Assembly (NCBI GenBank): GCA_028277885.1
Contig: JANQFK010000079.1
Location: 1-64,000 of the forward strand
Source of the DNA: Myxococcota bacterium
Lineage (GTDB): Bacteria > Myxococcota_A > UBA9160 > UBA6930
DNA length: 64,000 nucleotides
Direction: 5' to 3'
Part shown: one piece after another, positions 24,003 to 31,746 of the stretch
Position numbering within the stretch: position 1 is the stretch's first letter
Layout: each line of letters opens with the position of its first letter
Notes under the pieces: generated by a model
Told to the model about the DNA's origin: nothing
Database searches by the model: none
Seen by the model: only the letters and a program-made list of their open reading frames with translations
Translations under genes and position numbers: made by a program

Positions 24003-25541
24003 GTGCCCCGCCTCGGCCCCGAGACCCACCGGCTGACGCGGCGCCTGTTCCTGGTCCTGCTGGCGGCCGTGTACGCCACCGCCTTCGCGTCGCTCTGGCT
24101 CCAGGTCGAGGGCCTGATCGGCAGCCGCGGCATCGCGCCCGCCGCGGAGCTCCTGGCGCGGGCCCGGGAGCAGCTCGGTGGCGGGGCCTTCGCGCGCGTC
24201 CCGACCCTGCTCTGGCTCGGCTCGAGCGACGCCGCCCTCCACGGCCTGTGCGCCGCCGGCGTCGCGGCCGCACTGCTCCTCGCACTGGGCGTCGCCCCGC
24301 GGCTCGCCCTCGCCGCCCTCTGGGCCCTGTACCTCTCGTGCGTCTCGGTGGGCGGCCCCTTCCTCTCCTACCAGTGGGACGCGCTGCTGCTCGAGACGGG
24401 AGCCCTCGCGGTGCTGCTCGCGCCGGGAGGCCTGGCGCCGCGCCGCGCCGCGGAGGGCGCGCCGAGCGCGATCGCGCTCTGGCTGCTCCGCCTCCTGCTC
24501 TTCAAGCTGATGCTGCTCTCCGGCGTCGTGAAGTGGATCTCCGAGGACGCCACCTGGCGCGGGCTCACGGCGCTCCACTTCCACTACTGGACGCAGCCGC
24601 TGCCGGCCTGGACGAGCTGGTACGCCCACCAGCTGCCCGGGGTCCTCCACTCGGCGGGCGCGCTGGCGACCCTCGCGATCGAGATCGCACTGCCCTTCGC
24701 GATCTTCCTGCGCCGCGGCGGGCGCGTCGTGGCCTTCGCGGGCTTCGCCCTGCTCCAGGTCGCCATCGGCCTCACGGGCAACTACGGCTTCTTCAACGCC
24801 CTCACCCTGGCGCTCTGCGCGCTGCTCCTCGACGACGCCGTGCTCCGGCGCGTGCTTCCCGCGCGCCTGTGCGCCCGCCTGGCCCCCGAGCCCCCGCCAA
24901 CGGCCGCCTCCCCACGCGGTGGATGGCTCCCTCGCGTCGCCCTCGCCGGCGTCGCGGTGGCGCTGGTCGCGCTGAGCGCCTCCCGGGCGCTCGAGTCCGT
25001 GGGCGCGCCCCTGCCGCGGCCGGCCTGGTTCCGGGCCGCGGAGCGGGGGCTCGCGCCCTTCCGCTCCATCAACGCCTACGGGCTCTTCGCCGTGATGACC
25101 ACCGAGCGCAACGAGATCGAGCTCCAGGGCAGCGACGACGGCCGCAGCTGGAAGAGCTACGGCTTCCGCTGGAAGCCGGGTCCACCGGAGCGCGCACCCC
25201 GCTTCGTGCAGCCCCACATGCCGCGGCTCGACTGGCAGCTCTGGTTCGCGGCGCTGCGCGGCTGCCCGCGCGCGCCCTGGCTCCCGGGCTTCTTCGAGCG
25301 CGTGCTCCAGGGCGAGCCCGGCGTGCTCGCACTGATGGGGGAGAACCCCTTCCCCGAGGCGCCGCCCCGCCAGCTGCGCACCCGCCTGCACGCCTACCGC
25401 TTCGCGCCCGGCGGCAGCGAGGGGCTGTGGTGGCAGCGCACGCTCCGGGGCGGCTTCTGCCCGAAGGTGACCCTCGAGGGCGGCCGGCTGGTGCCCGTCG
25501 GCCCGGACGGGGCCGGGCCCGGGGGACCGCGAGGGCGCTGA
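24003..25541 (+). CDS. Lipase maturation factor family membrane protein
   Basis: This is a 512-residue protein from the GTG at 24003, preceded by GGGAGG with eight bases of spacing. A CTG overlapping the previous stop (CTGA at 23961) is the alternative and would add 14 residues. Several membrane helices occur in the first 330 residues. The family segments are IGSRGIAPA, LSYQWDALLLETGALAVL, KLMLLSGVVKWISEDATW and LTALHFHYWTQPLPAWTSWY. The soluble C-terminal domain includes INAYGLFAVMTTERNEIELQG and LDWQLWFAALRG. Vertebrate LMF1 folds secreted lipases in the ER; bacterial members have no settled role. A lipase with its own foldase sits about 12 kb away. Confidence 0.88.
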   Translation: MPRLGPETHRLTRRLFLVLLAAVYATAFASLWLQVEGLIGSRGIAPAAELLARAREQLGGGAFARVPTLLWLGSSDAALHGLCAAGVAAALLLALGVAPRLALAALWALYLSCVSVGGPFLSYQWDALLLETGALAVLLAPGGLAPRRAAEGAPSAIALWLLRLLLFKLMLLSGVVKWISEDATWRGLTALHFHYWTQPLPAWTSWYAHQLPGVLHSAGALATLAIEIALPFAIFLRRGGRVVAFAGFALLQVAIGLTGNYGFFNALTLALCALLLDDAVLRRVLPARLCARLAPEPPPTAASPRGGWLPRVALAGVAVALVALSASRALESVGAPLPRPAWFRAAERGLAPFRSINAYGLFAVMTTERNEIELQGSDDGRSWKSYGFRWKPGPPERAPRFVQPHMPRLDWQLWFAALRGCPRAPWLPGFFERVLQGEPGVLALMGENPFPEAPPRQLRTRLHAYRFAPGGSEGLWWQRTLRGGFCPKVTLEGGRLVPVGPDGAGPGGPRGR

Positions 25542-25593
25542 ACGGAATCGCGGGCCGCCCCGGACCGCTTCGCCACGGAATCGTCGCGAACCG

Positions 25594-25609
25594 AGTGAAG
25601 CGCTTCACA
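25594..25609. promoter_or_regulatory. Crp-type site
   Basis: AGTGA-N6-TCACA matches the Crp consensus at 9 of 10 positions, within a 14-base perfect palindrome (25595-25608). It lies just after the LMF gene in a gap whose only rightward candidate is the short frame at 25687. Confidence 0.55.
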
Positions 25610-25686
25610 GCCCGGAGGGGGCAGGGCGCCGATGCTCCGGCGGTGTCCGGCGCGCCCGGCCGGACGCGCGGGAGGCGGGGACAGGG

Positions 25687-25788
25687 ATGCGTCGCTACGC
25701 CATGCTGTGCGCCTACCTCGGTGCGATCGCGCTCGGCGTCACACTGGGTGCGCTCCAGACCCGCTTTCACCAGCTGAGCGAGGGGTCA
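25687..25788 (+). other. Possible start of a short membrane-protein gene
   Basis: The frame from the ATG at 25687 codes RRYAMLCAYLGAIALGVTLG, a plausible membrane helix with high G/C at third positions. GGGAGGCGGGGACAGGG lies upstream, and a Crp-type palindrome about 80 bases before. It does not stop before entering the antisense of the YheT-like gene, where the open frame is a GC artefact. It may be a truncated gene fragment or may not be a gene. The end coordinate marks only where overlap with the YheT-like gene begins. Confidence 0.25.
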
Positions 25789-26808
25789 GGCGGCGTCGGG
25801 CTCGGCCCGCTCCTCCGCCTCCTCGGCGCCCGTCAGGCGAGCCACGAAGCGCAGCACGCAGCGGTCGTGCCAGGGGGTGCGCGCGTCGGCGGCGTGGAAG
25901 CCCACGTGACCGCCGCCGGCCGGGAGCAGCGGCACGAGCCGCGGGTTCGTGCTCCAGTCGAAGTCGGTGTAGAGCCGGCCCGGGATCCAGGGATCGTCGA
26001 GGGCGTGGATCACCAGGGTCTCGATGCGGATCTCGGCCAGGAAGCGCCGCGCGTGGTTGCGGGCGTAGTAGTCCTCGGCCCCGGCGAAGCCGTTGCGCGG
26101 TGCCACGATGCGCTCGTCGAACTCGACGATGGTGCGCACCTCCCGCAGGATGCCGTGCTCCTCGTCGGTGAGGGAGCTGGCGGCCAGGGCTTCGCGCTTC
26201 ATCCCCGCGAGCAGGTGCCGGTGGTAGGCCCAGTTCCGCGCCTCGAGGATGCGGGCGGAGGAGCGCGCCAGGTCGATGGGGGCGGAGACCGCGACCGCAC
26301 CGAGCAGCCGCGGGACCTCCGCGCCGTGCTCGGCGAGGAACTTCAGCAGCATGTTGCCGGCGAGGGAGTAGCCGACCACCACCAGGCTCTCGGAGCCGGG
26401 CAGCGCGAGCAGCGCGTCGCGCAGGTCCCCGGTGCGGCCGGCGTGGTACTGCTGGCGGCACAGCGGCCGGGACGGTCCGGCTCCGCGCAGGTTGAGTCGC
26501 AGCACCGGGTAGCCCGAGGCGAGCAGCGCCGCCGCGGTGGCCTGCACGTAGGCGCTGGTCTCGTCGCCGCCGAGACCGTGGATCACCACCACGAGGGGCG
26601 CGTCGGGCCGCGTCTCCCGGGGCCGCTCCAGGAGGGCGGAGAGGCGGTCGCCGCTGCCGTCCCGGAGGGCAAGGGTGAGCCGCTCGGTCCGCGTGCCTTC
26701 GGGCCGCACCGCCACCGGGCCGCGCAGGGTGTTGCGCAGGGTCTGGAGGTCCGGTCCCCACCAGGGCGCGCGGGGGACGAAGCGGGGGAACGCGTCGGCG
26801 CGGAGCAT
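25786..26808 (-). CDS. YheT-like alpha/beta hydrolase
   Basis: From the ATG at 26808 there are 340 residues, close to the usual length for the family; an ATG at 26862 is a possible longer start. The N-terminal FVPRAPWWGPDLQTLRNTLRG is typical of YheT/ABHD proteins. Motifs are IHGLGG (76-81), RLNLRGAGPS and the nucleophile elbow VGYSLAGN with Ser148. A YYARN segment and the catalytic acid and His in ALDDPWIPG and GGGHVGFH complete the family pattern. Family members are probable carboxylesterases of unknown substrate. There is no signal peptide. It is divergent from the methyltransferase gene at 26934. Confidence 0.88.
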   Translation of the reverse strand: MLRADAFPRFVPRAPWWGPDLQTLRNTLRGPVAVRPEGTRTERLTLALRDGSGDRLSALLERPRETRPDAPLVVVIHGLGGDETSAYVQATAAALLASGYPVLRLNLRGAGPSRPLCRQQYHAGRTGDLRDALLALPGSESLVVVGYSLAGNMLLKFLAEHGAEVPRLLGAVAVSAPIDLARSSARILEARNWAYHRHLLAGMKREALAASSLTDEEHGILREVRTIVEFDERIVAPRNGFAGAEDYYARNHARRFLAEIRIETLVIHALDDPWIPGRLYTDFDWSTNPRLVPLLPAGGGHVGFHAADARTPWHDRCVLRFVARLTGAEEAEERAEPDAA

Positions 26809-26933
26809 CCCGGTCGAGCCTAGCAGGCGGCGGCCCGAGACCGGCTCGGCCTTGCGGGGCATCGGCGCGCGGCGGGGTGCGGCCGACGACCCGGGGCGGC
26901 GGGGACGGCCCGCGATGGGGCATGCTCTCCGCC

Positions 26934-27410
26934 ATGAGCGAAGCCGCCCGGGACGGCGCCGCGGTCCGCCTGCCGCCGCCCCTCGTCTACCTCGGCGGCG
27001 TGGCCCTCGGCGTGCTCCTCCACGCCGTCGCGCTCCCGCTGCCCCTCGGCCTCCCCGGCGCCTGGCGGATCGGCCTCGCCGCGCTGGCGGCCGGCCTCGG
27101 CATCGCACTGCTGGCCGGCGCCTTCGGTCACTTCCAGCGCACGGGGCAGGACCCGAAGCCCTGGCTCGCCACGCCGGAGATCATTTCCGAGGGCGTCTAC
27201 CGCTTCACCCGCAACCCCATGTACGTGAGCATGGCGCTGCTCCAGCTGGCCATCGGGGTGGGGCTCGGCAACGGCTGGATCCTGCTGCTCGTGCCCGTCG
27301 TCGCCGCGGTGGTGCAGCGCACCGCGATCCGCCACGAGGAGGCCTACCTCGAGGCCAAGTTCCGCGAGACCTACCTGGCGTACAAGCGGCAGGTGCGGCG
27401 CTGGCTCTAG
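26934..27410 (+). CDS. Isoprenylcysteine carboxyl methyltransferase-like membrane methyltransferase
   Basis: This 158-residue protein has four hydrophobic segments. The C-terminal ICMT/PEMT signature spans the SAM site: LATPEIISEGVYRFTRNPMYVS (the RxPxY region), then HEEAYLEAKFRETYLAYKRQVRRWL. Members methylate lipid-like or small substrates at the membrane. The substrate is unknown in bacteria that lack prenylated proteins. The start at 26934 is chosen because the signal-like head MSEAARDGAAVRLPPP precedes the first helix, and the longer frame runs over the divergent YheT-like promoter area. It converges with arsS. Confidence 0.85.
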   Translation: MSEAARDGAAVRLPPPLVYLGGVALGVLLHAVALPLPLGLPGAWRIGLAALAAGLGIALLAGAFGHFQRTGQDPKPWLATPEIISEGVYRFTRNPMYVSMALLQLAIGVGLGNGWILLLVPVVAAVVQRTAIRHEEAYLEAKFRETYLAYKRQVRRWL

Positions 27411-27434
27411 CCCGCCGGCGGGGCGCGGACCGGC

Positions 27435-28412
27435 TCAGCCGACCAGGCGGCCGCCGCAGCTCGAGCCCGCCCCGGCGGTGCAGCCGAAGCAGTGCGACGC
27501 CGTGGTGATGCCGCAGCCCTCGAGGTCCTCGACGCTCTCCAGGTCCCAGAGCGTCCGCTCCGTGCCGGGCATCGGGAGCCCCGCCATCTGGTTGAAGTCG
27601 CAGTCGTAGATGCGGCCGTCCCAGGAGACGGAGAGGGTCTCGCGGCACATCAGCGCCGGCAGCGTGGCGGCGTTGAAGCTCGAGACCAGCAGGTCCAGGT
27701 AGTCGCCGAGCCGGCCCTCCCGCACGAGCGCGCGCTCGAAGCGCCGGATCGGCATGTTGGTGATGGTGATCAGGTGGTCGAACTCGATCCCGAACAGGCG
27801 GCGCAGCTCCTCGCGGTAGCGCTTCTCGAGCTCGTCCTGGGAGGGCGGCAGGTCCGGACCGACGGGGTTGTAGACGAGATCGAGGCGCAGGGACGAGCCG
27901 GGCTGCCCGTAGCCGAGGCGGTTCAGCCAGCGCAGGGCCTCGATGCTCCGGTCGAAGACGCCGCGACCGCGCTGGGCCTCGACGCGCTCGGCGGTGTAGC
28001 AGGGCAGCGAGGCCACGACGTCCACGCCCTGCTCCGCCAGGAACTCCGCCGTGGTCTCCTGGCCGGGCTCGAACAGCACGGTCAGGTTGCAGCGGTCCAC
28101 CACGCGGCGGCCGAGGGCCCGGGCCCCCTCCACCAGCCGTCGGAAGTGGGGGTTCAGCTCGGGAGCGCCGCCGGTCAGGTCCAGCGTCTCGATGCCCGGG
28201 CTGCGCTCGAGCAGGCCCAGCACGCGGTCGGCAGCGCGGGCGTCGAGGTTCTCGGTGCGGTTCGGCCCGGCCTCGACGTGGCAGTGGTGGCAGGCGAGGT
28301 TGCACAGGCGCCCGAGATTCACCTGGAGCACCCGCACCGCGCCGCGCCGGGGAGGCGCGAGGCCCGCGGAGGCCAGGTGCGCGTCGAACTCCGGGAGCCC
28401 GGCTCCGCTCAT
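27435..28412 (-). CDS. arsS: Radical SAM protein ArsS (arsenosugar biosynthesis)
   Basis: This 325-residue protein has the radical SAM cluster motif CNLACHHC with Cys37, Cys41 and Cys44, within VNLGRLCNLACHHCHVEAG. The downstream segments LDLTGGAPELNP and NLTVLFEPGQE match ArsS. The C-terminal domain is Cys-rich (MCRETLSVSWDGRIYDCDF, then HCFGCTAGAGSSCGG), consistent with an extra cluster. ArsS is proposed to transfer a 5'-deoxyadenosyl group to dimethylarsenic on the way to arsenosugars. Its ATG overlaps the arsM stop (ATGA), so expression is coupled to the methyltransferase. Confidence 0.92.
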   Translation of the reverse strand: MSGAGLPEFDAHLASAGLAPPRRGAVRVLQVNLGRLCNLACHHCHVEAGPNRTENLDARAADRVLGLLERSPGIETLDLTGGAPELNPHFRRLVEGARALGRRVVDRCNLTVLFEPGQETTAEFLAEQGVDVVASLPCYTAERVEAQRGRGVFDRSIEALRWLNRLGYGQPGSSLRLDLVYNPVGPDLPPSQDELEKRYREELRRLFGIEFDHLITITNMPIRRFERALVREGRLGDYLDLLVSSFNAATLPALMCRETLSVSWDGRIYDCDFNQMAGLPMPGTERTLWDLESVEDLEGCGITTASHCFGCTAGAGSSCGGRLVG

Positions 28413-29479
28413 CCGCAGCAGCTGCCGCCCCGCCCGGCCGGTGCGCCCCGGGTGCCGCCCGCCCCCTGCTCGCCGAGGGCCACGACCTCGCCGGCGTAGG
28501 GCGGCTCGGCGAGGCGGCGGAGGCTGCGTCCCGCGACCTCGGTGCGCTCGCCCCGCCGCAGCACGTTGCCCTCGTCGTCCTCGACGCGGCGCCAGGGGCC
28601 CCGGTACAGCACGTGGCCGCGCGCGGCGTCGCCCTCCTCGGCAGCGGCGTGCTTCCTGCCCGTGACCGTGACCGAGCGGAACGTGATGCCCTCGACCACG
28701 GCGAAGGGCTCGGGCTCCCAGCTCGCGATCTCGACGCCGTGGAAGCCGGCGGACTCGAGCCGCGCCACCAGCTCCGCCTCGTGGAACGCACCGGACACGC
28801 ACCCGCTCCACAGCTCGGGGTCGGCCTTCAGGTGCGCGGGGACGACCTCGTCGCTCACGATGTCGCTCAGCGCGAAGCGCCCGCCGGGCTTCAGCACCCG
28901 GTGGATCCCCGCGATCAGCCGGTCGCGGTCGGCCTCGCGCACGAGGTTCAGCACGCAGTTGGAGACGACCACGTCCACCGAGGCGTCGGCCACGAGCGGG
29001 CTCTCCCCGCGCAGCCCATCGAGCTCGGCCTCGAGGCGCGCCAGGGCCTCGCTGGTGGCGACCGGCCGCTCACCCAGGCGCTCGTCCACGCGATCGAGGT
29101 CGAGGGCCAGGTCCTGGATGAAGCCGCGCCGGAACTCCACGTTCGAGAAGCCGAGCCGCTCGGCCACCACCGGCGCCGAGCGGCGCGCCAGCTCGAGCAT
29201 GTCGGGGTTCACGTCGACCCCGATCACGCGGCCCTTGGGCCCCACGATCTGGGACGCGATGAAGCAGATCTTGCCGCCGCCGCTGCCGAGGTCGAGCACC
29301 TCGTCCCCCTCGCGCAGGTGCCGCGAGGGGTCGCCGCAGCCGTAGTCCCGCTCGAGCACCTCGGCGGGGATCACCTCCAGCAGGCGCGGGTCGTAGTCGA
29401 CGGGACAGCAGAGCGCGGCCTCGCGCTCCTGGGCCGCAGCGCTGTAGCGCTCGCGGACCGCGGACTCCGGATCTCTCAA
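28409..29479 (-). CDS. arsM: Arsenite methyltransferase ArsM, TTG start
   Basis: The best start is TTG at 29479, preceded by CAGGGGGAAGCC, giving RDPESAVRERYSAAAQ, the usual ArsM head. The longer frame to 29554 has no support. The protein has 356 residues. Cys24-Cys25 (ALCCPVDY), the SAM motif VLDLGSGGGK, Cys in VVSNCVLNLV and Cys in WSGCVSGAFHE match the As(III)-binding cysteines. The C-terminal part ends GGSCCG. It methylates trivalent arsenic using SAM, then passes the product to ArsS, whose start overlaps this stop. No ArsR, ArsB or ArsC gene is nearby. Confidence 0.92.
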   Translation of the reverse strand: MRDPESAVRERYSAAAQEREAALCCPVDYDPRLLEVIPAEVLERDYGCGDPSRHLREGDEVLDLGSGGGKICFIASQIVGPKGRVIGVDVNPDMLELARRSAPVVAERLGFSNVEFRRGFIQDLALDLDRVDERLGERPVATSEALARLEAELDGLRGESPLVADASVDVVVSNCVLNLVREADRDRLIAGIHRVLKPGGRFALSDIVSDEVVPAHLKADPELWSGCVSGAFHEAELVARLESAGFHGVEIASWEPEPFAVVEGITFRSVTVTGRKHAAAEEGDAARGHVLYRGPWRRVEDDEGNVLRRGERTEVAGRSLRRLAEPPYAGEVVALGEQGAGGTRGAPAGRGGSCCG

Positions 29480-29579
29480 GGCTTCCCCCTGGCTCGGTCG
29501 GTACCGTTCGATGACCCTACGTCCCGGCTCCCCGCGCTGCCACCCCCCACGCACCCGCCGACCGATGCGGGCGAAGGCA

Positions 29580-30464
29580 TCAGCGCACCAGGTCCCGGTC
29601 GTTCAGCGCCCAGTCGTAGCTCCGGAAGCGCACCTCGCAGTCCGCGCACGCGGCGAGGGCGCGCGCCTTCTCCGGGGCCAGGAGCGGCTCGAGGTAGGCG
29701 CGCAGGCTCGGCTCGACCTCGGGGCGGCTGCGCTCCACGTGGCTCACGAAGTCGCCCTCGAACCAGTCGAAGATCCTCGAGAGCTCGACCACGCGGGCCT
29801 CGGGATCGATGCGGACGTTGCGCTCCTCGGCGACGAAGCGCCGCGCCTCGCGCTCGAGGTCCTCCTCGAGGGTCGCGGCGCGGAACGCACGCTGCGGGAG
29901 CTTCGGGCAGCTCGACGAGGCGCAGTTGAGCGCGAAGTGGATGCGCGGCTCGGCGAAGCGCCGCCGGATGAGCAGGTTCTCGAGGGCGAAGAGGTTGGTG
30001 TCGTCGCCGCCGAGCCGCAGCGGCTGGAACAGGAAGAAGCCCGACAGCCGCGGCAGGAAGAAGGCGTAGAGGGGACGCGGGACGTCGGTGACGCTGTCGA
30101 TCGGGTAGTGCTCGAGCACCTTCACCAGCACCGAGGCGTTGTAGGCGTCGATCCAGTAGGCGAGGCGGGAGGCATCGTCGCGGAAGCGCCCGGGGTGGCT
30201 GTCGGGGCTGGTCTCGGCCAGCAGCGCGGCGTAGCGGTCCAGGTCGCCGCGGTCCGCCGCCAGGGCCTCATAGTCGACCCGACCCTCGGGATCCACGAAG
30301 CGCTGCAGCACCCGGTCCAGCAGCTCGTGGGAGAACGGGGCCGGGGGCGGACCGGCGTCGCGCCCGGAGGAGGTCGAAGGCGCGGTCGTCGCGCAGCCGA
30401 GAGTGAGCAGGAACCCGCACAGCAGCACCGGGAGCCGGGCGTCGAGCCGAGGCGCAATGGACAT
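29580..30464 (-). CDS. DUF547 lipoprotein
   Basis: This 294-residue protein begins with a lipoprotein signal (LPVLLCGFLLTLGC; lipobox LTLGC). The DUF547 core includes LAYWIDAYNASVLVKVLEHYP and HFALNCASSSCPKLPQRAF, with its conserved Asn-Cys and Ser-Cys-Pro, and then VELSRIFDWFEGDF. These resemble a circularly arranged cysteine-peptidase/transglutaminase fold, but activity is not established. It should be anchored in the periplasm. The upstream small frame at 30268-30654 overlaps its first 197 bases in another frame, which is unusual and may indicate a frameshift or a wrong start. Confidence 0.85.
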   Translation of the reverse strand: MSIAPRLDARLPVLLCGFLLTLGCATTAPSTSSGRDAGPPPAPFSHELLDRVLQRFVDPEGRVDYEALAADRGDLDRYAALLAETSPDSHPGRFRDDASRLAYWIDAYNASVLVKVLEHYPIDSVTDVPRPLYAFFLPRLSGFFLFQPLRLGGDDTNLFALENLLIRRRFAEPRIHFALNCASSSCPKLPQRAFRAATLEEDLEREARRFVAEERNVRIDPEARVVELSRIFDWFEGDFVSHVERSRPEVEPSLRAYLEPLLAPEKARALAACADCEVRFRSYDWALNDRDLVR

Positions 30465-30654
30465 CGCGCGCTTCGATGCCGACCTCGCTCTCCGGTTTCG
30501 GGCCGGCGAGGTCGAGCCAGCGGTAGAGGTCGAGGGCGATGCGCTGGGCCAGCACCGCGGCCTCCTCCTCGCTCTCCGCCCGGTCCGTGCACCAGCGCAG
30601 GATGGAGGGAAAGTGCCGACGCAGGAACCGCTCGTAGTCGCTCACGTTTTCCAT
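30268..30654 (-). CDS. Small hypothetical ORF overlapping the DUF547 gene
   Basis: The frame from the ATG at 30654 gives about 128 residues. The first 60 (from ENVSDYERFLRRHFPSILR to LYRWLDLAGPKPE) have strong G/C third positions and read as real coding sequence. The last third lies inside the DUF547 gene in a different frame and reads as noise (ASARRPAPGAAVRVPAHS). Either the real protein is short and a frameshift has removed its stop, or the DUF547 start is annotated too early. No family is recognised; the acidic-helical character (RAESEEEAAVLAQR) is all that is visible. Confidence 0.4.
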   Translation of the reverse strand: MENVSDYERFLRRHFPSILRWCTDRAESEEEAAVLAQRIALDLYRWLDLAGPKPESEVGIEARDVHCASARRPAPGAAVRVPAHSRLRDDRAFDLLRARRRSAPGPVLPRAAGPGAAALRGSRGSGRL

Positions 30655-30709
30655 CGTGTACCTCGGCTGCGGGTTCATCCTCCAGTACGCGGCCGGGGCG
30701 GCGACGGTT

Positions 30710-31609
30710 TCAGCGCAGCTCGGGCACGGCCCGCAGGCTCTCCTTCGTCCAGTCCACGAAGGCGCGGACCCGGGCGGAGAGCAGGCCGGCCTGGGCGTAG
30801 GCGACGCTCACCGGGACGGCGGGGGGCTCGAACTCCCGCAGCACCACCCGAAGCCGGCCGGCCTCCACCAGCGGGGCGACCTGGTAGGAGAGGAACAGGC
30901 CGAAGCCCTGGCCCGCCGCACAGGCCTCGAGGGCGGCGCCCGCCTGGTTGCACGAGAACGCTCCGTCGATGGGTACCGAGAGCGGTCGCCCACTCTCCTG
31001 GAGCTGCCAGCGCGGGGCGGGGGCCGTGCCCAGGAAGCGCACGCAGGGGAGCGCGCCGAGCTCCTCCGGTCGGCGCGGCGTGCCGACGCGACGCAGCAGC
31101 TCCGGGCTGGCGCACACCACGCGCCGGACCTGCCCGACCCGCGCCGCCACCATCGAGCTGTCCTCGAGGGGCGCGATGCGGATCGCGACGTCGATGCCCT
31201 CCTCCACCAGGTTCACCACGCGGTCGAGGAGCAGCAGCTCGAGCTTCACCCGGGGATGGCGCGCGAGGAAGCCGGTCACGGCGGGCGCCACGTGCATCTC
31301 GCCGAAGCGCACCGGCGCGGTGACGCGCAGGCGACCGCGGGCCTCCCGCCCGCCGCTCGCCAGGGAGAGCTCGGCCTCCTCGACGTCGGCGAGGATCTGG
31401 CGGCAGCGCTCGAGGTAGGCGCCGCCCTCCTCGGTGAGGGACATGCGGCGCGTGGTGCGGCGCAGCAGCCGCACGCCGAGCTCCTCCTCGAGCCCGGCCA
31501 GGGTGCGGACCACCGTGGGCAGCGACTTGCCGAGGGCGCGGCCCGCGGCGGTGAGGCTGCCCCGGTCCACGATCTCCACGAAGGCCTGCATGGCAGCGAG
31601 CTTGTCCAC
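30710..31609 (-). CDS. LysR-family transcriptional regulator
   Basis: This 299-residue protein has an N-terminal winged HTH (MQAFVEIVDRGSLTAAGRALGKSLPTVVRTLAGLEE, about 7-42). An effector domain of the LysR type follows, including GRLRVTAPVRFGEMHVAP and VNLVEEGIDVAIRIAPLEDSS. It is close to regulators of the AaeR/DhaR kind. The effector is unknown. It is divergent from the VOC and PNPOx-reductase genes, with an AT-rich palindromic operator in the shared gap, the usual LysR arrangement for autorepression and activation of the neighbour. Confidence 0.9.
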   Translation of the reverse strand: MDKLAAMQAFVEIVDRGSLTAAGRALGKSLPTVVRTLAGLEEELGVRLLRRTTRRMSLTEEGGAYLERCRQILADVEEAELSLASGGREARGRLRVTAPVRFGEMHVAPAVTGFLARHPRVKLELLLLDRVVNLVEEGIDVAIRIAPLEDSSMVAARVGQVRRVVCASPELLRRVGTPRRPEELGALPCVRFLGTAPAPRWQLQESGRPLSVPIDGAFSCNQAGAALEACAAGQGFGLFLSYQVAPLVEAGRLRVVLREFEPPAVPVSVAYAQAGLLSARVRAFVDWTKESLRAVPELR

Positions 31610-31617
31610 GGTCCCGG

Positions 31618-31639
31618 ACTATATATCCATATAGTGGAT
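31618..31639. promoter_or_regulatory. LysR-type operator between divergent genes
   Basis: Two overlapping perfect inverted repeats are present: ACTATAT-N4-ATATAGT (31618-31635) and ATCCA-N5-TGGAT (31625-31639). The latter contains a T-N11-A box (31626-31638). They lie 9-30 bases from the LysR start in an island of A/T in an otherwise GC-rich region. Confidence 0.65.
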
Positions 31640-31704
31640 TAATCATATCCATGATCTTCTATTTCATCGTGAAACGGATTGACCGAACCTGGCCTCCAAG
31701 CAGC

Positions 31705-31724
31705 GGGAGCCCAGCGAGGCTCCC
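31705..31724 (+). other. Leader hairpin before the VOC gene
   Basis: GGGAGCC pairs perfectly with GGCTCCC across a six-base loop, 22 bases before the ATG at 31747. It could affect translation or attenuation. No ligand-binding structure is recognised. Confidence 0.4.
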
Positions 31725-31746
31725 CACAGAGAAGGGAGAGCGAGCC

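Noticed and set aside
26808-27108. Minus-strand extension of the YheT-like gene to 27108
   Set aside because: The extension is Arg/Gly-rich and overlaps the divergent methyltransferase gene; the ATG at 26808 fits the family N-terminus.
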